Positions 60,108 through 64,000 of a stretch of DNA of 64,000 bases are shown in pieces. The notes under the pieces are model-generated. The model was not told the DNA's origin, ran no database searches, and worked only from the letters and a program-made list of their open reading frames with translations. Location: the NCBI GenBank assembly GCA_037903355.1, contig JBAJFE010000060.1:930001-994000 (forward strand). The letters are read 5' to 3'. Position 1 is the stretch's first letter; each line of letters opens with the position of its first letter. Made by a program: the position numbers and the translations under genes. This DNA is from Trichuris trichiura. Its lineage: Eukaryota; Nematoda; Enoplea; Trichinellida; Trichuridae.

Positions 60108-63100
60108 GTAAGTCATGAATTGCAATAAACACACTTTCGCGTTTGGTATATTATGTTCCGCTATGCGCGTTATCTGCTTTTGTCCGTTTGATCTTTCGCC
60201 CTCCCTCCCTCGCAGTTCTTGCCGCTTGCCGTTCCCGGCGTAGTCCTTACGGGTTTCCAAACTTTCTTTCGGGTTTATATTGCAGGTTTTTTCGTTCTTG
60301 AAAAGCGCTTCTTGAAATGGATGATGCTGAAATGTTTTAGCGTAACTATGGTGGCAGAGTGGAATCGTACTGCAACTGTATTCTACGACTATCATTTGTC
60401 CATGATACCATGCATTCGTAAAGGCCCAAATGGTTGTATTTGGCCAACTTAACAATCAGCGGCATTGCAAACGGTCTTTCCATGTTTGCTCTTCCAAAAA
60501 ACGTTTTAATTGGTCATGGAATTTGCAGAGTGAATTTTAAAGGAGAATAGAAAGAACAATGAAGCCTTCGGGCGCTGGTCAATGCCTTTCACCAACTTAT
60601 ACTTGTCTGTATGACGACATGTCCAAAACAGGTGAGCTGTAAACGCGGTAAACAATTTAAATGTTAGTACTTGCACGCATTCCTTAGTTTTGTTTTTAAA
60701 ATATGCGCCCTTGAAGCCGCAGAGACTCTTTGTGATTTAACTAGTGCGTATTTCGAGCAGTATAAATCCATTCACTGAGTACGGTATCCAGAAAGCCTCT
60801 TCCAAACCAATTAACCGAAAAGCGTAGTATTTTGGCGCATTTACGCCTAATAAAAGATTTTCATTGTTCATAAGGGTTACGTTTGCGTTGGGATGCTGAA
60901 CTGAGTACAACGAAGGTCGAAGCCATTGCTTTAATCATTATTAATGATGCGTAATGCATTTACTTGACGGCATCGTATTATTTTCTCCAAAATTAATACT
61001 GCTGAGAATACGGTCCTTCCGAAGTTGAAAGTCTCGCCACTCCCGTTTGGACGACTTCATTTCGGTTAACATTGTTCGGTAAGATCATTCAGGCTACCTG
61101 CAAGCCAAGAGAAATTAGTGAGCATGAAAGTATCGCTAAAATAGAATAATTAAAGGAATAGACAAGTAAAATAAAGTAAACAACATAGAAATAGACAAAC
61201 AGTAATAATGACAATAGTTTAGTCAAGCAATATGAGTTTTGATGAAGTAAGGAGAAAACAACGATGAAAAAAAGTGCAGATTAAAGTTTAAGTATTCTTA
61301 ATAAGGTCAAATGGCAGCATCCATTTCTGCCTTGTAAGTTTTCATTGACGAATTCTGGCTTGCTGAACGACTTCTCGTCATCTGTTGAGGAAATAGAACC
61401 GTTCCATCTTTGTCAATTCACTATGAATGAAATAAGTAATAAAAGGCAAAACAAGCGACTTTTCGACTTAAAATTAAGTCGATCTTCTCCGGGTTGCTAT
61501 TCTATGCATTATGATGAGCAACATTCCATACGGTTGGTTATGTTTCTCGGTAATAGTATACCTTCATCTTAGTTAAGCTGTTGCGTGTTGTCAATGAAAG
61601 AACGAAAGCTAAAAGATATATCTTACTTCCGAGAAACTTGCCAAGTTGGCAACTTTGACTTTTTGTAGGAGTACGTCTAAAGTAGAGCCTTTTTTGGACC
61701 CTCGATTGATTTTGCTCCTCTGCTTGTCCATTTATCTGTCATCTAATGGGATCACATAGTCGCTATCTCTTCCAGCGGTTTCCTTTTTGCATAAATTATC
61801 TGCCGCAGATAACAGATGCAACTGCTGCTAGGTAGAAGGCGCGGCTTAGGTGTTTATTCAAATTTTATTCTTTAAAATTTGTTTCCTACGCTTCTGGTCA
61901 AAATAAAGTCTAATAGGAAATACATATTAAAACAGTAGCCAAATCGTACAGTAACATTGTCCTTAATTGGTTGTTTTGTAAAAAAAGGGAAAATATCCGA
62001 ATAGGTCTCTGCTTTCAACGAAAGTTGATGCATAGTAGCTTTGCAGCCCTTTTGCTCCTTGATGGAATGTAAATCGATCTTTGGGATGCTTAAAGCTTTG
62101 CATGCAGTGTAACGTTGCACCGTTGGTTCAACAATTGCCCATCTGCCGCTTCTTTTTGCTGGTCACGCTGCTGCCTTATTTGGGGTGCATCCGTTAGCTT
62201 TTCAGCTTGTACACTCAGCAGCAAAGAACAAATTAGGACTTGGCAGCAGCTGTTGCGCGGCCTCTTACTTTGTATTAATTAAGCAAGTGCTGGTCACCGT
62301 CAATCGGTTGCATGTGGTCGTAACGGGTTCGTGGCCAGATGACGCGCGCTTTGTTGAAACGCCCACGCAATCGGTTGTCACTTGAGAGCCCACCGTGCTT
62401 ATCAAGGGTTCCGCTAGGTCGAAATCCCACCGTAAGAAGCTTGGGGACGCGTAACGCTTACGCAAGCTGATTCATTGTTCGCCACATTTGGCATTAATAA
62501 TTTCGCTTGAAAGGCAGCTGTCCCTGGTCGCCATTTCGGGTCATGTTCCGTCTGGTCTCCAAAGAAGGTCACCCATTGAACAACATGCTTTTTACTTTCA
62601 AAGCAGCAAGTGTGCTTCAATGCGGTAGCACATTTTAAGGTCATTTTCACTTTAAATTTTACTACTTCCTTTCTAGGAGTATCCGCGAGCTTGGTAGTCG
62701 TTACCTCTAGCTATTCCTATTCCAGAAAACTTTGTTCATTGCCATCTTTTCCCGCGCATTATCATAGCCATCATTTAGCTTGATGAAAGCTGCTTTGCCA
62801 GAGTTCACTTACCTCAACTGACGGTATCATAACGTACGGCTGCGGTGTTGCGCAACTCGTATTCGTTCGTAGGGATAAAACTGGATAAGCAGCCAAATGC
62901 AGATATTGTAAATATGTATATTTTATGTATTAGCGTAGTAGTGTATCTCAATATGGAATTGGCTGGTAACTGATGCATCGGAGAGAATGTTCGGGTAATT
63001 GCACATGTCTTCCGCCGTATAAGGCAAGCTGAGGCCAGCTGTGACCTTTCAACAATGCCCTACTCGACGTGCGACTGATCGTAACCTGTGACGCAAGGGT

Positions 63101-63243
63101 CATTGACGCAACGAACCATTTGTGCCTGATGCATACAAAGTAGCCTCTTTGGTGCAGATGACGACTGAACTTAGAGGCTTCACGGTTCGGTCGTCCGCGG
63201 CTTTTCTCCAACCTACGGAGACGCTCAACAATCGGTTAGCGTA
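60108..63243. other. No supported gene
   Basis: Only short open frames, for example 61345-61572 and 62185-62385 (plus) and 62414-62650 (minus), none with a recognisable domain or clear splice partners. Confidence 0.45.
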
Positions 63244-63737
63244 GTGGTTAGTGCGCTGTCCATTTTCGACCGGCAGATGCGTCAGCGTCCGCATATGTCA
63301 CCATTGCGCAAAGATGCGACTCAATTGCCATTTATTCGCTTCGCGGGAACTGCCATTCAGGTGACAAAGTGTTGCACTGGCACGTGGTGTCTCATTTTGT
63401 CTCTACGCAGATGGCCCTGGGTGCCCTCGATGACAAAGTTTTCCAAATACGGTTTTTCCGGCATTACGATTCGCATGGGCGCGTTGTTACGGCGACGAGC
63501 GACCCAAGTCGACCGCGGCAGCTCTTTTCGCTTGGCGTCGCTGACAATTTTTCAAACAGGCTGCGCAAAAAGGCCTTCCGCCTCTTTTCGCCTCCTTTTT
63601 TGGGTAAACAGTTGGCTAGCTTTGCAAACCCATCGATGCCAACACGTGCTGTTCGTTCCTTGCATCCGCAAGAGGACGTTGAACTTTGTCCTTACCCTTT
63701 TCCGGCAGCACTGATGAATAAACATATTTTTTTTTAA
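63244..63737 (+). CDS. Possible two-exon gene with a 50-nt intron
   Basis: Product not recognised. An open frame from ATG 63244 to 63360 (ending LPFIRFAGTAIQ) is followed by a 50-nt segment that starts GTGACA and ends CTCTACGCAG (63361-63410). Removing it joins in phase 0 to MALGALDDKVFQIRFFRHYD, SHGRVVTATSDPSRPRQLF and a basic stretch, open until 63737. The size and borders match the confirmed mini-introns elsewhere in this window, which is the main argument that the gene is real. A further GTAAAC donor at 63604 could start another intron. No domain recognised. Confidence 0.4.
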
Positions 63738-64000
63738 TTGGAATTTCCTCCGTCCATCCATGCGTGCGAAGGTTCACCTCCCTGCAATGAATTCTCATGT
63801 CCGTAGCGACCTTTATTGTTATCTACCTTGTATTATTTCTTCAAGCTTGAAAGGCTCTGTTTATATATAAGGTGTACGACGTCCATACGCGCTTCTTTCC
63901 CTGCTGGAAAACCCCATTGACTTTTTGTTTTTGCTTAGCCGAAATTCCCCATGCATAGCGGATCTTCTAAGCTTTAGACTCGACAAGTCGAGGTTCACCT

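Noticed and set aside
63230..63290. tRNA gene (TTAGCGTAGTGGTTAGTGCGC resembles a D-arm and A box)
   Set aside because: No B box or acceptor-stem pairing follows at the right distance. The similar stretch near 56790 fails in the same way.

Overview
The window is eukaryotic, from an invertebrate animal with many very short spliceosomal introns. Wherever a protein family could be recognised, the reading frame is broken into exons with GT..AG borders and matching phases, and many introns are only 44-58 nt long. There are no bacterial operons, Shine-Dalgarno sites or CRISPR arrays. Small introns, an AT-rich background, Tigger/pogo and hAT transposons and DCC/neogenin-type FN3 domains fit a nematode or small-genome arthropod. 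I cannot name the taxon from sequence alone.

Layout, low to high coordinate. 1-8 kb (minus strand): N-terminal exons of a secreted or membrane protein (2.56-3.46 kb) and a TSPN/laminin-G-like exon resembling the N-terminal domain of collagen XV/XVIII (7.37-8.04 kb), possibly joined to a signal-peptide exon at 13.6 kb. 20-26 kb (minus): the most interesting locus, at least twelve exons encoding a signal peptide, three FN3 domains like FN4-FN5-FN6 of DCC/neogenin/UNC-40, an Ig domain, and a domain with the N-terminal cysteine/tryptophan signature of class I cytokine receptors. 22.5 kb: a 112-bp foldback element inside one of its introns. 28-31 kb: possible further exons, unresolved. 33.5-35.6 kb and 42.7-44.4 kb: two decayed Tigger transposases. 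36.7-38.9 kb (plus): an unrecognised spliced gene with an Arg-rich segment and one frameshift. 40.5-40.9 kb (minus): a divergent SKP1-like protein. 47.6-48.3 kb: a 672-bp non-autonomous hAT element with an 8-bp target duplication. 48.4-52.1 kb (minus): a DNAJC9-type J-domain gene without HPD and with one frameshift. 58.1-59.4 kb (minus): a complete six-exon Ran GTPase gene. 60 and 63 kb (plus): weakly supported exons.

Scattered through 38-57 kb are seven copies of a hammerhead-ribozyme-like motif (CTGAWGA, a short hairpin, then GAAA), as found in the terminal repeats of Penelope-like retroelements. Long stretches (8-13, 14-19.9, 31-33, 45-47.6, 52.2-58, 60.5-63 kb) hold no coding I can support.

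The recognised genes do different jobs: nuclear transport (Ran), histone/HSP70 co-chaperone (DNAJC9 type), SCF ubiquitin ligase adaptor (SKP1 type), and extracellular matrix or guidance-type surface proteins on the low-coordinate side. Nothing suggests they form one pathway. Several otherwise conserved exons carry single-base frameshifts, so either local decay or residual assembly indels should be kept in mind.
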